Source of the DNA: CBDCXE01 sp965223725 [NCBI: Nitrospinota bacterium]
Lineage (GTDB): Bacteria; Nitrospinota_A; UBA7883
DNA: 64,000 nt
NCBI GenBank assembly: GCA_965223725.1
Contig: CBDCXE010000006.1
Span: 248,001-312,000 of the forward strand
Direction: 5' to 3'
Shown: positions 34,493-42,225 of the stretch, in pieces
Layout: each line of letters begins with the position of its first letter
How positions within the stretch are numbered: position 1 is the stretch's first letter
Notes under the pieces: model-generated
Databases searched by the model: none
The model's input: the letters and a program-made list of their open reading frames with translations, nothing else
Told to the model about the DNA's origin: nothing
Made by a program: the position numbers and the translations under genes

Positions 34493-34929
34493 TGGGCCGC
34501 GTCCTGGCATTGGATGTGGGCAGCAAGCGTACCGGCGCCGCCATCAGCGATGAGCTGCGCATCACGGCGCAGGCGGTGGGCGTGCGAGAGCGGACCGGCT
34601 ATAAATCTGACCTGAAGTGGATAAGGGAGCTGATGGAGCAGTACGAAATAGAAACAATAGTTATTGGACGACCTTTAAATATGGACGCAAGCCGTGGTGA
34701 ACGCGCGCAGGAGACAGAGCGGATCGCGGAGAAACTGGCGAAGGATCTTCCCTGCGAAATTGCGTTGTGGGACGAGCGGTTGACCACTGTATCGGCGGAA
34801 AAAGCGCTGATCGAAGGCGGCATGTCCCGCAAAAAAAGGAAAAAGAAGATCGACCAGGTGGCCGCGCAGTTGATACTTTCCAGCTGGATGTCGGCCAACC
34901 CGGCGGGTAAAGGACAGGGACAGGAATAA
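34492..34929 (+). CDS. ruvX: RuvX/YqgF Holliday junction resolvase-like nuclease
   Basis: A 145-residue RNase H-fold protein of the YqgF family, involved in 16S rRNA 5' maturation or Holliday junction processing. The first Asp is in ALDVGSKRTG, a second acidic residue in WDERLTT, and the third in KKIDQVAAQLIL. The ATG at 34492 overlaps the bioDA stop by one base; a GTG three bases earlier is also possible. It precedes mltG, an arrangement found in many bacteria, so its presence in a biotin operon is probably incidental. Confidence 0.92.
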   Translation: MGRVLALDVGSKRTGAAISDELRITAQAVGVRERTGYKSDLKWIRELMEQYEIETIVIGRPLNMDASRGERAQETERIAEKLAKDLPCEIALWDERLTTVSAEKALIEGGMSRKKRKKKIDQVAAQLILSSWMSANPAGKGQGQE

Positions 34930-35954
34930 TGAAAGTATCCTGGAAAATAATAGTCCCTGTGCTGGTTTGGGTGCTGATTACATGCTCATTATTCGCCATC
35001 ATGTTTGTAAATATCCTTATCGTCCGGCCATCACATCGGGAAGGAGAAGCAGTCGTGGAGATCAACCGGGGTGATACTACATCTCTGATCGCCGACAAGC
35101 TGATAGAGGCTGGTGTAATAAACAGCTGGTACCTGTTCAAGTTGGAAGCACGCCTGTCTGGCGCAAAAATAAAAGCTGGTGAATACAGTATCCCGCTCAA
35201 ACTTTCAATCCGTGATGTGATCGCGTTTCTGGATAAAGGGAAAACCTTATTGCATAAAGTGACTATACGGGAAGGCCTGACCATCCCGGAGATAGCGGCG
35301 GCGCTGGAGGAATCGAACATGGTTGCGGCCAATGATTTTATGGACGCTGTGGCACAACTGGCGCAATCAAACAAATGGGCCATCCCGGCGAAGACCCTCG
35401 AGGGGTACCTGTTTCCGGAGACATACAATTTCCGCAAAGGTGTAAAAGCGGACAGCGTGGCACGGGAGATGGTCAACACATTTTACAAACAGGTTGCCAC
35501 TGTGGCGCCGGAAGAGCTGATGAAAAATCCGGAAGCCTTGCATGAGGTTGTCACGCTGGCGTCCATAATAGAAAAGGAGACCGGGGCGGAGCATGAACGA
35601 AAGGTCATCTCCGCTGTGTTTACAAACCGGCTGAAAAAAAACATGCTGTTGCAGTCCGACCCGACGGTTATCTATGCTTTGCCTAAATTTGACGGCAACA
35701 TTCGCAAAAAGGATTTGTCATACGACTCGCCATACAACACCTATAAATACGCCGGGTTGCCGCCCGGACCCATAGCCAGTCCTGGGCTTGGTTCCCTGGA
35801 TGCGGCTTTGAACCCTGCCAGCGAGAGCTATCTCTATTTCGTTTCCAAAAATAATGGTGAGCATTATTTTTCCAGAACCTTGAGAGAGCACAACAACGCT
35901 GTACGAAAATATCAGCTCAACAAAAGGTCGAGAAACAGAAACAGAGGCTCGTGA
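34929..35954 (+). CDS. mltG: Endolytic murein transglycosylase MltG
   Basis: A 341-residue inner-membrane enzyme that cuts nascent peptidoglycan strands and terminates glycan growth. One N-terminal transmembrane helix (about 7-30) is followed by a LysM-like region and the YceG catalytic domain. The catalytic Glu lies in LASIIEKETG (about residue 218), with the EGYLFPETYNF and SPYNTYKYAGLPPGPIASPG stretches also matching. The last base of the ruvX stop is the first base of the mltG start, giving full translational coupling. Confidence 0.93.
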   Translation: MKVSWKIIVPVLVWVLITCSLFAIMFVNILIVRPSHREGEAVVEINRGDTTSLIADKLIEAGVINSWYLFKLEARLSGAKIKAGEYSIPLKLSIRDVIAFLDKGKTLLHKVTIREGLTIPEIAAALEESNMVAANDFMDAVAQLAQSNKWAIPAKTLEGYLFPETYNFRKGVKADSVAREMVNTFYKQVATVAPEELMKNPEALHEVVTLASIIEKETGAEHERKVISAVFTNRLKKNMLLQSDPTVIYALPKFDGNIRKKDLSYDSPYNTYKYAGLPPGPIASPGLGSLDAALNPASESYLYFVSKNNGEHYFSRTLREHNNAVRKYQLNKRSRNRNRGS

Positions 35955-36871
35955 CCAAAAAAATGGAAACGAAACATATTAGCAGTCTGTCCGAAATCGA
36001 TGGTGTGCAAGTAGGACACTGGACCGACCCGGTGGCCAGGACAGGGTGCAGTGTGGTCATGTTCGATGAGCCTGCGGTTGTGTCTGTCCATGTATCAGGG
36101 GGCGCGCCCGGCTCCCAGGAGACAGACCTGCTGGCCTCGTCACGGCTTGGGGCCAAGGTTGACGCGATACTGCTCACTGGAGGTTCCGCTTATGGCCTGG
36201 CCGCGGCGTCTGGTGTGCGTAAATACCTGGAAGAGAAAGGCCGCGGGTTTAAAGCGGACGACAATGTCGTGCCAATCGTACCAGCGGCGGTGATTTTTGA
36301 CCTTGCCATAGGCGATGGATCTGTTCGGCCCGGCCCGGATGAGGGCTACGCCGCTTGTATCAACGCGCAGAGTAACCTAGAAGATGAAGGTCGTGTGGGG
36401 GCTGGCGCCGGAGCGACCGTTGGCAAATATATGGGCCGGGAACATAGCCACGATGGTGGAACAGCGACATATGGTCAAGTCGTGGACAATGATGTCTTCA
36501 TCGGCGCCATTATGGTGGCCAACTGTTACGGCGCGGTGATCGACCCGGACGACAACCATAAATTCGCCGGGCCGGTGGATGACCATGGCGCGCCTGCCAG
36601 GTATCTGGAAAATAAAATAGCTCCACCTGATTTTGGATCGACGGCTATCGGTGTGGTGGTGACCGACGCCGGGCTGACCAAATCTGACGCAGAGCGTGTG
36701 GCCGTTATGGCACACGACGGCATCGCCAGGGCGGTCTATCCATCGCACACACCTTATGATGGAGACATGATATTCGTCGCCAGCATTGGTTCGAAAAAGA
36801 TGGAAATCTCCAGAGTGGGCGCCTGGTCGGCGCATATGGTGGAGAGGGCTATCGTCTCCGCAGTATTTTAG
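35951..36871 (+). CDS. P1-family (DmpA/NylC-like) peptidase
   Basis: A 306-residue protein of the P1 family of self-cleaving N-terminal nucleophile hydrolases, which includes DmpA aminopeptidase and the nylon-oligomer hydrolase NylC. The shared blocks are LTGGSAYGLAAASGV, VPAAVIFDLAIGDG and VGAGAGATVGKYMG. Autocleavage normally creates two chains with a Ser or Thr nucleophile; I can see the surrounding GGTATYG region near residue 177 but cannot assign the cleavage residue with certainty. There is no signal peptide. GTG at 35951 overlaps the mltG stop by four bases. Substrate is unknown. Confidence 0.82.
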   Translation: MTKKMETKHISSLSEIDGVQVGHWTDPVARTGCSVVMFDEPAVVSVHVSGGAPGSQETDLLASSRLGAKVDAILLTGGSAYGLAAASGVRKYLEEKGRGFKADDNVVPIVPAAVIFDLAIGDGSVRPGPDEGYAACINAQSNLEDEGRVGAGAGATVGKYMGREHSHDGGTATYGQVVDNDVFIGAIMVANCYGAVIDPDDNHKFAGPVDDHGAPARYLENKIAPPDFGSTAIGVVVTDAGLTKSDAERVAVMAHDGIARAVYPSHTPYDGDMIFVASIGSKKMEISRVGAWSAHMVERAIVSAVF

Positions 36872-36878
36872 ATAGCCG

Positions 36879-37868
36879 CTACCACTCAACCAGCGTGGCG
36901 CCCCAGGTCAAACCGCCGCCAAACGCGACCAGCAGAACGACATCACCTTTTTTCAATCTGCCCTCTGTCTGCGCTTCGTACAAGGCTATCGGTATGGACG
37001 CGGCGGATGTGTTGCCATATTTGTTTACGATCACATAAAACTTGTCATCCGGCGCAGAAAGACTTTTGGCGACAGCGTTTAATATCCTGATATTCGCCTG
37101 ATGTGGGATTACCAGAGCGATATCATCCATTGTCAGGCCGTTGGTCTTCAATAATTCCTGCGTGACGTCGGTCATTTTTTTAACCGCCACCTTGAAGGTC
37201 TGGTTGCCGATCATCTCCAGATATTGGCCGTTTTTAACATTTTCGTTCTCGTAAAAAGGTCTGTTGGATGTACATCCGCCCGCTTTCAGCAGATCGCCAA
37301 ACTCGCCATTGGACCGTATCCGTGAATCGATGATTCCTCCCGAACCTTCACCACCCTTAAACACAGCTGCTGCGGCGCCGTCACCGAATAACACACAGGT
37401 GCTTCGGTCCTCCCAGTTGACTATCTTGCTGAATATTTCGCTGGCTACAAGAAGCGCGTTGCGCGCGGAGCCGGACTGGATAAACTGGTCTATGACATTG
37501 GCGCCATAAATAAAACCGGAACAGGCGGCCAGCAGATCGAACGCGCCACATTCAGACGCGCCGATACCATGCTGGATTTCGCAAGCGGTGGATGGGAACA
37601 CTTTATCCGGGGTGGATGTGGCGCAAATGATAAGGTCCAGATCCTTCGGGTCGACTCCAGCGGTATCCAGCGCCTCCATCGCCGCAGGGATTCCAAGTGA
37701 TGCGGCCGTCTCGCCCTGCCCTGCGATCCGGCGTTCCTTTATACCGGTCCTGGTCTGTATCCACTCGTCCGATGTATCGACCATACGCTCCAGTTCAGCG
37801 TTGGTTAGTATTTTTTTTGGAATGTTTACGCCCAGTCCGGCGATGGTCGCTCTGGCAGTGGCGCTCAC
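36879..37868 (-). CDS. fabH: Beta-ketoacyl-ACP synthase III FabH
   Basis: Condenses acetyl-CoA with malonyl-ACP to begin fatty acid synthesis. The catalytic Cys is in LLAACSGFIYG, the His in VIPHQAN and the Asn in YGNTSAAS, a complete triad. The most probable start is the GTG at 37866-37868, which overlaps the plsX stop (GTGA) and gives the N-terminus (M)SATARATIAGLG, 329 residues; an upstream ATG would extend it 11 residues into plsX. It is the last gene of the DUF177-rpmF-plsX-fabH operon and converges with the P1 peptidase gene. Confidence 0.94.
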   Translation of the reverse strand: MSATARATIAGLGVNIPKKILTNAELERMVDTSDEWIQTRTGIKERRIAGQGETAASLGIPAAMEALDTAGVDPKDLDLIICATSTPDKVFPSTACEIQHGIGASECGAFDLLAACSGFIYGANVIDQFIQSGSARNALLVASEIFSKIVNWEDRSTCVLFGDGAAAAVFKGGEGSGGIIDSRIRSNGEFGDLLKAGGCTSNRPFYENENVKNGQYLEMIGNQTFKVAVKKMTDVTQELLKTNGLTMDDIALVIPHQANIRILNAVAKSLSAPDDKFYVIVNKYGNTSAASIPIALYEAQTEGRLKKGDVVLLVAFGGGLTWGATLVEW

Positions 37869-39115
37869 GTTACTTCCGTATCGTCGGCTGACCGCTTCCA
37901 CATCTTTCGTTTAACCTGATCCCACAATCCTTCGCTTTTCAGCTCCTTCGTCGCCAGGATATCCTTGTTTTCAATCAGGCTCTCGCTAATGTGTCCATTC
38001 ACGTTTTCATCGATAAATTTTTTGGCGCCCATGATCGCGCTCTTTATCGATTTCGGGCCGGATGATCCATGCGAAATAAACACGGCGCCGTTTATGCCCA
38101 GCAGGGGCGCTCCTCCAACTTCCGAGTGGTCAACCTTTTTCCTGAAGTCTTGCATGGATGATTTTACAAGGGCATACGCCAGCTTGCTGCGCCAGCTCTT
38201 TTTGAACATATCTTTCAGGAACTGCCCGATCATTTCCGCCACAGACTCTGATATTTTAAGGGCGATGTTTCCTGTAAAACCATCACACACCACAACATCC
38301 GCGTGCCCGCGATACAGAAGCTTGCCCTCGGTGTTGCCGATGAAATTTATAGAACTTTGTGTAAGCATCTCCAGCGCTTCCTTGGTCACCTCGTTGCCTT
38401 TGATATCCTCTTCGCCAATGGCAAGCAGGCCCACTTTCGGTGTGGGCAGATCAAGCGCGCATTGAGCGTACATGGAACCCATAATGCCGAACTGATAAAG
38501 ATGCTCCGCTTTGCATACCACGTTGGCGCCCGCATCCAGCAATAAGGTATTGCCCTTTTGTGTTGGTAAAATCACCGCTATGGCCGCCCGGTCTATCCCT
38601 TCCAGGTTGCGCAACATTACCGTGGCCACCGCCATCACGGCGCCAGTGTTGCCGGCGGAGATAAACGCGTCCGCCTCTTTATCAGATATCATCTTGACGC
38701 CAATATGAATAGATGATTTCCTCTTTTTCCTGAGCGCCTGCGATGGAGAGTCGTCCATCTCGATAACTTCCTCGGCATGACGGATTGTTATTCTGTCGCC
38801 ACTGTAGGATCGTTCATCCAGCACAGCCTGCACCGCCTCTTTATCGCCCACCAGGATCACTTCCATGCCGCTGGTTTCTTCAACAGCCTGGATACTGCCA
38901 TCCACTACCGCGGCTGGCGCATTGTCACCGCCCATGGCGTCCAACGCGATTCTTATAACACCAGGCTTCGCTTCCGGCGTGATTTCCGGTTCGGGTGTTT
39001 CTTCTGGTGGGGCGTCAACGGATGTTGACTCATCTGCAGGTTCGGCGGCGGCTTCTGGCTCGCTTTGCGCTACGGCTGTACCCGACTTATCTTCGGGAAG
39101 CTCGACTTCTGTCAA
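37865..39115 (-). CDS. plsX: Phosphate acyltransferase PlsX with N- and C-terminal extensions
   Basis: Makes acyl-phosphate from acyl-ACP for phospholipid synthesis. The PlsX core runs from about residue 53 (IRIALDAMGGDNAP) to about 380, with FISAGNTGAVM and the GSSGPKSI region recognisable. The first 50 residues are rich in Glu, Pro and Ala and look disordered; the C-terminal 35 are charged. Typical PlsX proteins have about 330-345 residues, so this 416-residue form carries two added tails. The ATG at 39115 follows rpmF by four bases. The tails might tether it to membrane or partners; that is inference. Confidence 0.92.
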   Translation of the reverse strand: MTEVELPEDKSGTAVAQSEPEAAAEPADESTSVDAPPEETPEPEITPEAKPGVIRIALDAMGGDNAPAAVVDGSIQAVEETSGMEVILVGDKEAVQAVLDERSYSGDRITIRHAEEVIEMDDSPSQALRKKRKSSIHIGVKMISDKEADAFISAGNTGAVMAVATVMLRNLEGIDRAAIAVILPTQKGNTLLLDAGANVVCKAEHLYQFGIMGSMYAQCALDLPTPKVGLLAIGEEDIKGNEVTKEALEMLTQSSINFIGNTEGKLLYRGHADVVVCDGFTGNIALKISESVAEMIGQFLKDMFKKSWRSKLAYALVKSSMQDFRKKVDHSEVGGAPLLGINGAVFISHGSSGPKSIKSAIMGAKKFIDENVNGHISESLIENKDILATKELKSEGLWDQVKRKMWKRSADDTEVT

Positions 39116-39119
39116 AGCG

Positions 39120-39302
39120 CTACGCCTCTTCTACGATGATGACTTCTTCGCCCTTGAACATACCGCATTCCGGGCACACCCGGTGGGGCGCCATGGCGGC
39201 TCCGCATTCGGGGCAGGTCGAGATCGCCGGATGACTCAACGCGTCATGCGATCTGCGTTTCCCCCGCTTGCTGCGGGAGGTTCGTTTTTTAGGTACCGGC
39301 AT
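39120..39302 (-). CDS. rpmF: Ribosomal protein bL32
   Basis: A 60-residue large-subunit ribosomal protein. It begins MPVPKKRTSRSKRGKRRSH, the highly conserved L32 opening, and has two CPECG motifs forming the zinc-binding ribbon. The start overlaps the DUF177 gene by 14 bases and plsX follows after four, the widely conserved DUF177-rpmF-plsX-fabH order. Confidence 0.96.
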   Translation of the reverse strand: MPVPKKRTSRSKRGKRRSHDALSHPAISTCPECGAAMAPHRVCPECGMFKGEEVIIVEEA

Positions 39303-39864
39303 TTTTATCCTCCTGGTCTTGTAACAGTTTTTTCAGTTCGGCAAATCTCGGGTCGCCATCGCTCCGTTCACACGAGCACCCGGCAAGGTTCAGGTTGGCT
39401 CCGCAGACGACACACAACCCTTTGCAATCTTCGGCGCACAAGGGCTGCATCGGCGTCTCCAGAACTATCTGATCCTGCAACGGCCCAAGCAGGTTGATCT
39501 CGTCTCCCTGATAATACGAAACATCCATATCCTCAGCTTCCAGCTGTATCTCTTTACCATGTTTGCCAGGTTTGTTTTCTTCTTCTGGCGTAAACAGGGC
39601 CAAAACATCGCTGGTCAATTCATACTCAAAGTCTTCGGTACAGCGCGAACAGGATAGCCCAAGCAAAGCCGACAGCCGCCCGTCGAAATATATCCGCATG
39701 CCCGATCGGCCAAGCTTGCCGCTGGCTTCCACTGGGCGGTTGACCGTGAAATTGTAATCTTCACCGGTTATAAGCTCCGGATCGATGGTCCATTCACGCC
39801 GGATACCTTCTTCCGGGATAGAAGTCGCTTTTATCGAAAGCGATTGATCACTTGTCTGGCCCAT
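39289..39864 (-). CDS. DUF177 (YceD) protein
   Basis: A 191-residue YceD-family protein, implicated in 23S rRNA accumulation. The CSRC pair near residue 72 and a second Cys cluster in LCAEDCKGLCVVCG near residue 144 are the DUF177 metal-binding-like features. The chosen ATG (39862-39864) gives MGQTSDQS; an ATG three codons earlier is possible. The genes after it, rpmF, plsX and fabH, are the usual neighbours of YceD, supporting the call. Further function is not known. Confidence 0.9.
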   Translation of the reverse strand: MGQTSDQSLSIKATSIPEEGIRREWTIDPELITGEDYNFTVNRPVEASGKLGRSGMRIYFDGRLSALLGLSCSRCTEDFEYELTSDVLALFTPEEENKPGKHGKEIQLEAEDMDVSYYQGDEINLLGPLQDQIVLETPMQPLCAEDCKGLCVVCGANLNLAGCSCERSDGDPRFAELKKLLQDQEDKNAGT

Positions 39865-40029
39865 AATCACCACGCCTGGTAATTGTATACATAAGTCATC
39901 GCTGTACTAAACCAATCTGGTTTTATAACAGTTTTACCGCACGGTGTCAATTTATCATGGCCAGAAGACCAGGGCGACGCCGCTACCTTCCACAATGTAA
40001 TTTTTGATCTATGTCCAGGTCATTTTTGT

Positions 40030-40185
40030 ACCCTTTACTAAAAGTTCTAACATTTGCAACCTGCGTTGCATTAATTACGAGACTACAAGAAGAATCATTT
40101 AATATAAATCGCAGGTGAGGGATTTGGAGCATTTGAGGCATATGAGGGGTTTGCGGGATTTGAAGCATAAGAAGCATATGAGGAA
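40030..40185. repeat. Dispersed repeat copy 2: hairpin leader plus seven 9-nt units
   Basis: A hairpin TGCAAC-ctgc-GTTGCA (40055-40070) is followed, 52 bases later, by seven 9-base units at 40123-40185: TTTGGAGCA, TTTGAGGCA, TATGAGGGG, TTTGCGGGA, TTTGAAGCA, TAAGAAGCA and TATGAGGAA. It has the same strand orientation and layout as the copy at 16755-16894. The stem bases differ from copy 1 but pairing is kept. Confidence 0.85.
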
Positions 40186-40270
40186 TCCGAAACGGCCCTT
40201 TTTGGCCTGTTTATTGCTACCTTGTCGATAGGCGCGGATTTGTAAACCATTGTTTTCGCTAAATATATAG

Positions 40271-40378
40271 TGTCACCCTGGAACGAAGTGTCAGCTATGA
40301 CACAGAGTGAAGGATCTGGTTAGTGTAATACTTTCGGGCCAGGATTCCTCGCTCCGTGGACTTCGTTCGAGAATGACA
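40271..40378. mobile_element. MITE-like element with 18-bp terminal inverted repeats
   Basis: The left end TGTCACCCTGGAACGAAG (40271-40288) matches the reverse complement of the right end at 40361-40378 in 15 of 18 bases. Inside lies a perfect palindrome GTGTCA-gcta-TGACAC. There is no coding capacity in 108 bases. No clear target-site duplication is visible. Confidence 0.65.
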
Positions 40379-40411
40379 GGCTTTGAGAACCCAAAGTAAG
40401 GAATAGTTTAT

Positions 40412-41089
40412 TCAGGCGCCGACTTGCCATACTTTTGGTTCATCGGCTGGTCTATGAAGATACTCTGATCCATACCCGGCGCCATGTAAGCAGAGGTGGA
40501 CCACTAATGGCGCCAGGGATTTTGCCATATCCCGGGCTGTAGGCTCATTATCAAGTTTATCCATCGCTTCTGTTGTTGTCCAGGCGCCCAATGGGATCGC
40601 CAGAGGCGTTAGACCGTCTTCATTGTCCAGCAGCAAACGCAGCTCTTTTGCGCCGTTTTTGACATCGACATCTATATGGGCGAAAAATCCATGCTTTGCC
40701 GCCAGGCCATCTGGTGTTTCGATATAAACGCACCACTCTGGCAGTTTCATGAAAATATCTTCGCTGGCTTCGTATCTGGCCTCGTCTGCTTTCATGATTT
40801 CGCTGTATAAAGCTGGATCGAACCGGTAGATGCCTTGTGTCGCGCGCCAGGTGATTAATGCAGCCAGGCAAGCCACATCACGATCAAGGTCCGGCGCCAG
40901 CGCCCCCTTTGGAGGATCATGTTCGTTGCGAACAATTGCTTCGAACCCGGCCAATGGCATGAAGCAGAGATCGGGCCAATCGGGCAGGCCGCAGTGGCCC
41001 TTGCCCATACGAAACCTGTCGGAAGTTGCAAAAGCCTCCGGATAGCGTTGGCTGATCTGCTCCAACAGGGTTACAGGACGGGGTGTCAT
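40412..41089 (-). CDS. AcrVA2-like protein
   Basis: A 225-residue soluble protein. The stretch IYRFDPALY followed by LPEWCVYIETPDG and later a hydrophobic VVHLCLHGAG segment recalls AcrVA2, the Moraxella anti-CRISPR against Cas12a, whose homologues are widespread on plasmids and in bacteria without a proven anti-CRISPR role. I rely on memory of the family and the LP-x-WCVY core, not on a search. The start at 41087-41089 is chosen because GGAG lies seven bases before it; a longer reading would add 34 residues without a ribosome-binding site. It stands alone and is divergent from a secreted-protein gene. No CRISPR array or cas gene is in the window. Confidence 0.55.
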   Translation of the reverse strand: MTPRPVTLLEQISQRYPEAFATSDRFRMGKGHCGLPDWPDLCFMPLAGFEAIVRNEHDPPKGALAPDLDRDVACLAALITWRATQGIYRFDPALYSEIMKADEARYEASEDIFMKLPEWCVYIETPDGLAAKHGFFAHIDVDVKNGAKELRLLLDNEDGLTPLAIPLGAWTTTEAMDKLDNEPTARDMAKSLAPLVVHLCLHGAGYGSEYLHRPADEPKVWQVGA

Positions 41090-41236
41090 AATGGCGCTCC
41101 AGTTATTTACATGTTTATATGTATAGTACCAGAAAACATTAAAATAATTGAGATTTTGGGTACGATTTTTGGTCATTGATTTTCGTTGCAATCGACAACA
41201 TATGGAATTTAGAATATCGGTAACAGGCGTGTATCT

Positions 41237-41902
41237 ATGATTTTTCGAAGGATCTATATGGGCGGCAAAGCAGGAGTGTGGCTATGGGCCATGCTGTTGC
41301 TTGCCGCGATTGGATTGCCAGCTGCCAACGTGTCGGCGCAGGAGCGTGTATGCAATGTATCGTATGATAAAAACCAGTTCACGTTCACATGGACGGCGTA
41401 CAAAACCCCTTACAAATTGCCGGTCAGTGGCAGCTTCGATAAATATACGATCACAGCTAAAAAGAGCGGCGGGTCGGTCCCCGATATATTGAACAGCGCG
41501 GTGATCGAGATCGACGGGGCCACTGTCTCCACCCGGAACATTGGGCGGGACGAGACGATCATGCGGATGTTTTTCATGATATTCCAACCGACCACAGCTA
41601 TAAAAGCCACAATAGAAAACGCAAGCGATTATGACAGCGTGTTCGATCTGCATATAGAAATGAACGGTATGAAATCGACGATACCGATGACCTATATGGT
41701 TCAACGCAGCGGGCTGTTCAGCGCCACCGGGTATATCGACATGGTGGACGTTGGGCTGTCTAAACCATTCGAATCACTGCGCAAGGCGTGCGAGGAACGC
41801 AAGCTCCACGATGGTAAAACATGGCGTGATGTAAAGTTGACCATGGAGATCCCTGTGGATATAAAGTGCCACAACGCCGACCCAGGTGAGGGGCCGGAAT
41901 AG
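41237..41902 (+). CDS. Secreted YceI-like protein
   Basis: A 221-residue periplasmic protein with a signal peptide ending near residue 35 (NVSAQE). The mature part, about residues 40-205, resembles the YceI lipocalin-like barrel in its YDKNQFTFTWTAYKT opening and alternating beta pattern. YceI proteins bind isoprenoid-type lipids. Two Cys, near residues 39 and 183, flank the domain and could form a disulfide. It precedes the convergent ferredoxin gene by 45 bases. The match is moderate, and a general secreted beta-rich protein is the alternative. Confidence 0.5.
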   Translation: MIFRRIYMGGKAGVWLWAMLLLAAIGLPAANVSAQERVCNVSYDKNQFTFTWTAYKTPYKLPVSGSFDKYTITAKKSGGSVPDILNSAVIEIDGATVSTRNIGRDETIMRMFFMIFQPTTAIKATIENASDYDSVFDLHIEMNGMKSTIPMTYMVQRSGLFSATGYIDMVDVGLSKPFESLRKACEERKLHDGKTWRDVKLTMEIPVDIKCHNADPGEGPE

Positions 41903-41947
41903 GGATCGCGCTGGCCCGGTCAGTTCGAAACTATGTGTAGATAAAGC

Positions 41948-42127
41948 TCAGTCTTCACATGTAAGCGCGCCGGTAGGGCATTTAGCCACTGTCGCGCGGA
42001 TCGATTCATCTGTCCCTTTGGACGCTTCTATGACCAGCTTGTTGTCCACAACAGCAAAGACTTCAGGCGAGCCCTTTAAACATTCGCCAACTCCTTTGCA
42101 CTTGCTTTTATCATATTTGATTTCCAT
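41948..42127 (-). CDS. Small three-cysteine ferredoxin ([3Fe-4S]-type candidate)
   Basis: A 59-residue protein read from ATG 42125-42127 to TGA 41948-41950. It has the shape of single-cluster ferredoxins used by P450s and other oxidoreductases: Cys10, then G-V-G-E-Cys16, then SPEVF, and Cys50 followed by PTGAL. The usual middle Cys between Cys10 and Cys16 is Gly/Val here, which suggests a [3Fe-4S] cluster; an extra Cys57 is near the C-terminus. A ribosome-binding site GGGGAA lies ahead of the ATG. It follows nirF by 98 bases on the same strand, so it may give electrons to the radical SAM or other steps of heme d1 synthesis. That role is inferred from position only. Confidence 0.85.
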   Translation of the reverse strand: MEIKYDKSKCKGVGECLKGSPEVFAVVDNKLVIEASKGTDESIRATVAKCPTGALTCED

Positions 42128-42225
42128 TTAATTTCCCCTAAAGTAATGATTACTTGGTCTGGTATTCAATCTTAACATTTTTTGCCTAATATTTATAATA
42201 AGCCGACGCTGGGTACAGGGCGAAT

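Larger units (their letters stand above)
39865..40411. other. Repeat-bearing 550-base intergenic region
   Basis: No gene is supported. It carries a hairpin plus 9-nt array repeat (40030-40185) and a MITE-like element (40271-40378). The first 100 bases presumably hold the promoter of the DUF177-rpmF-plsX-fabH operon. Confidence 0.6.

Noticed and set aside
41886-42131. An 81-codon plus-strand frame after the YceI-like gene.
   Set aside because: The minus strand of the same bases encodes a well-formed ferredoxin with a ribosome-binding site.
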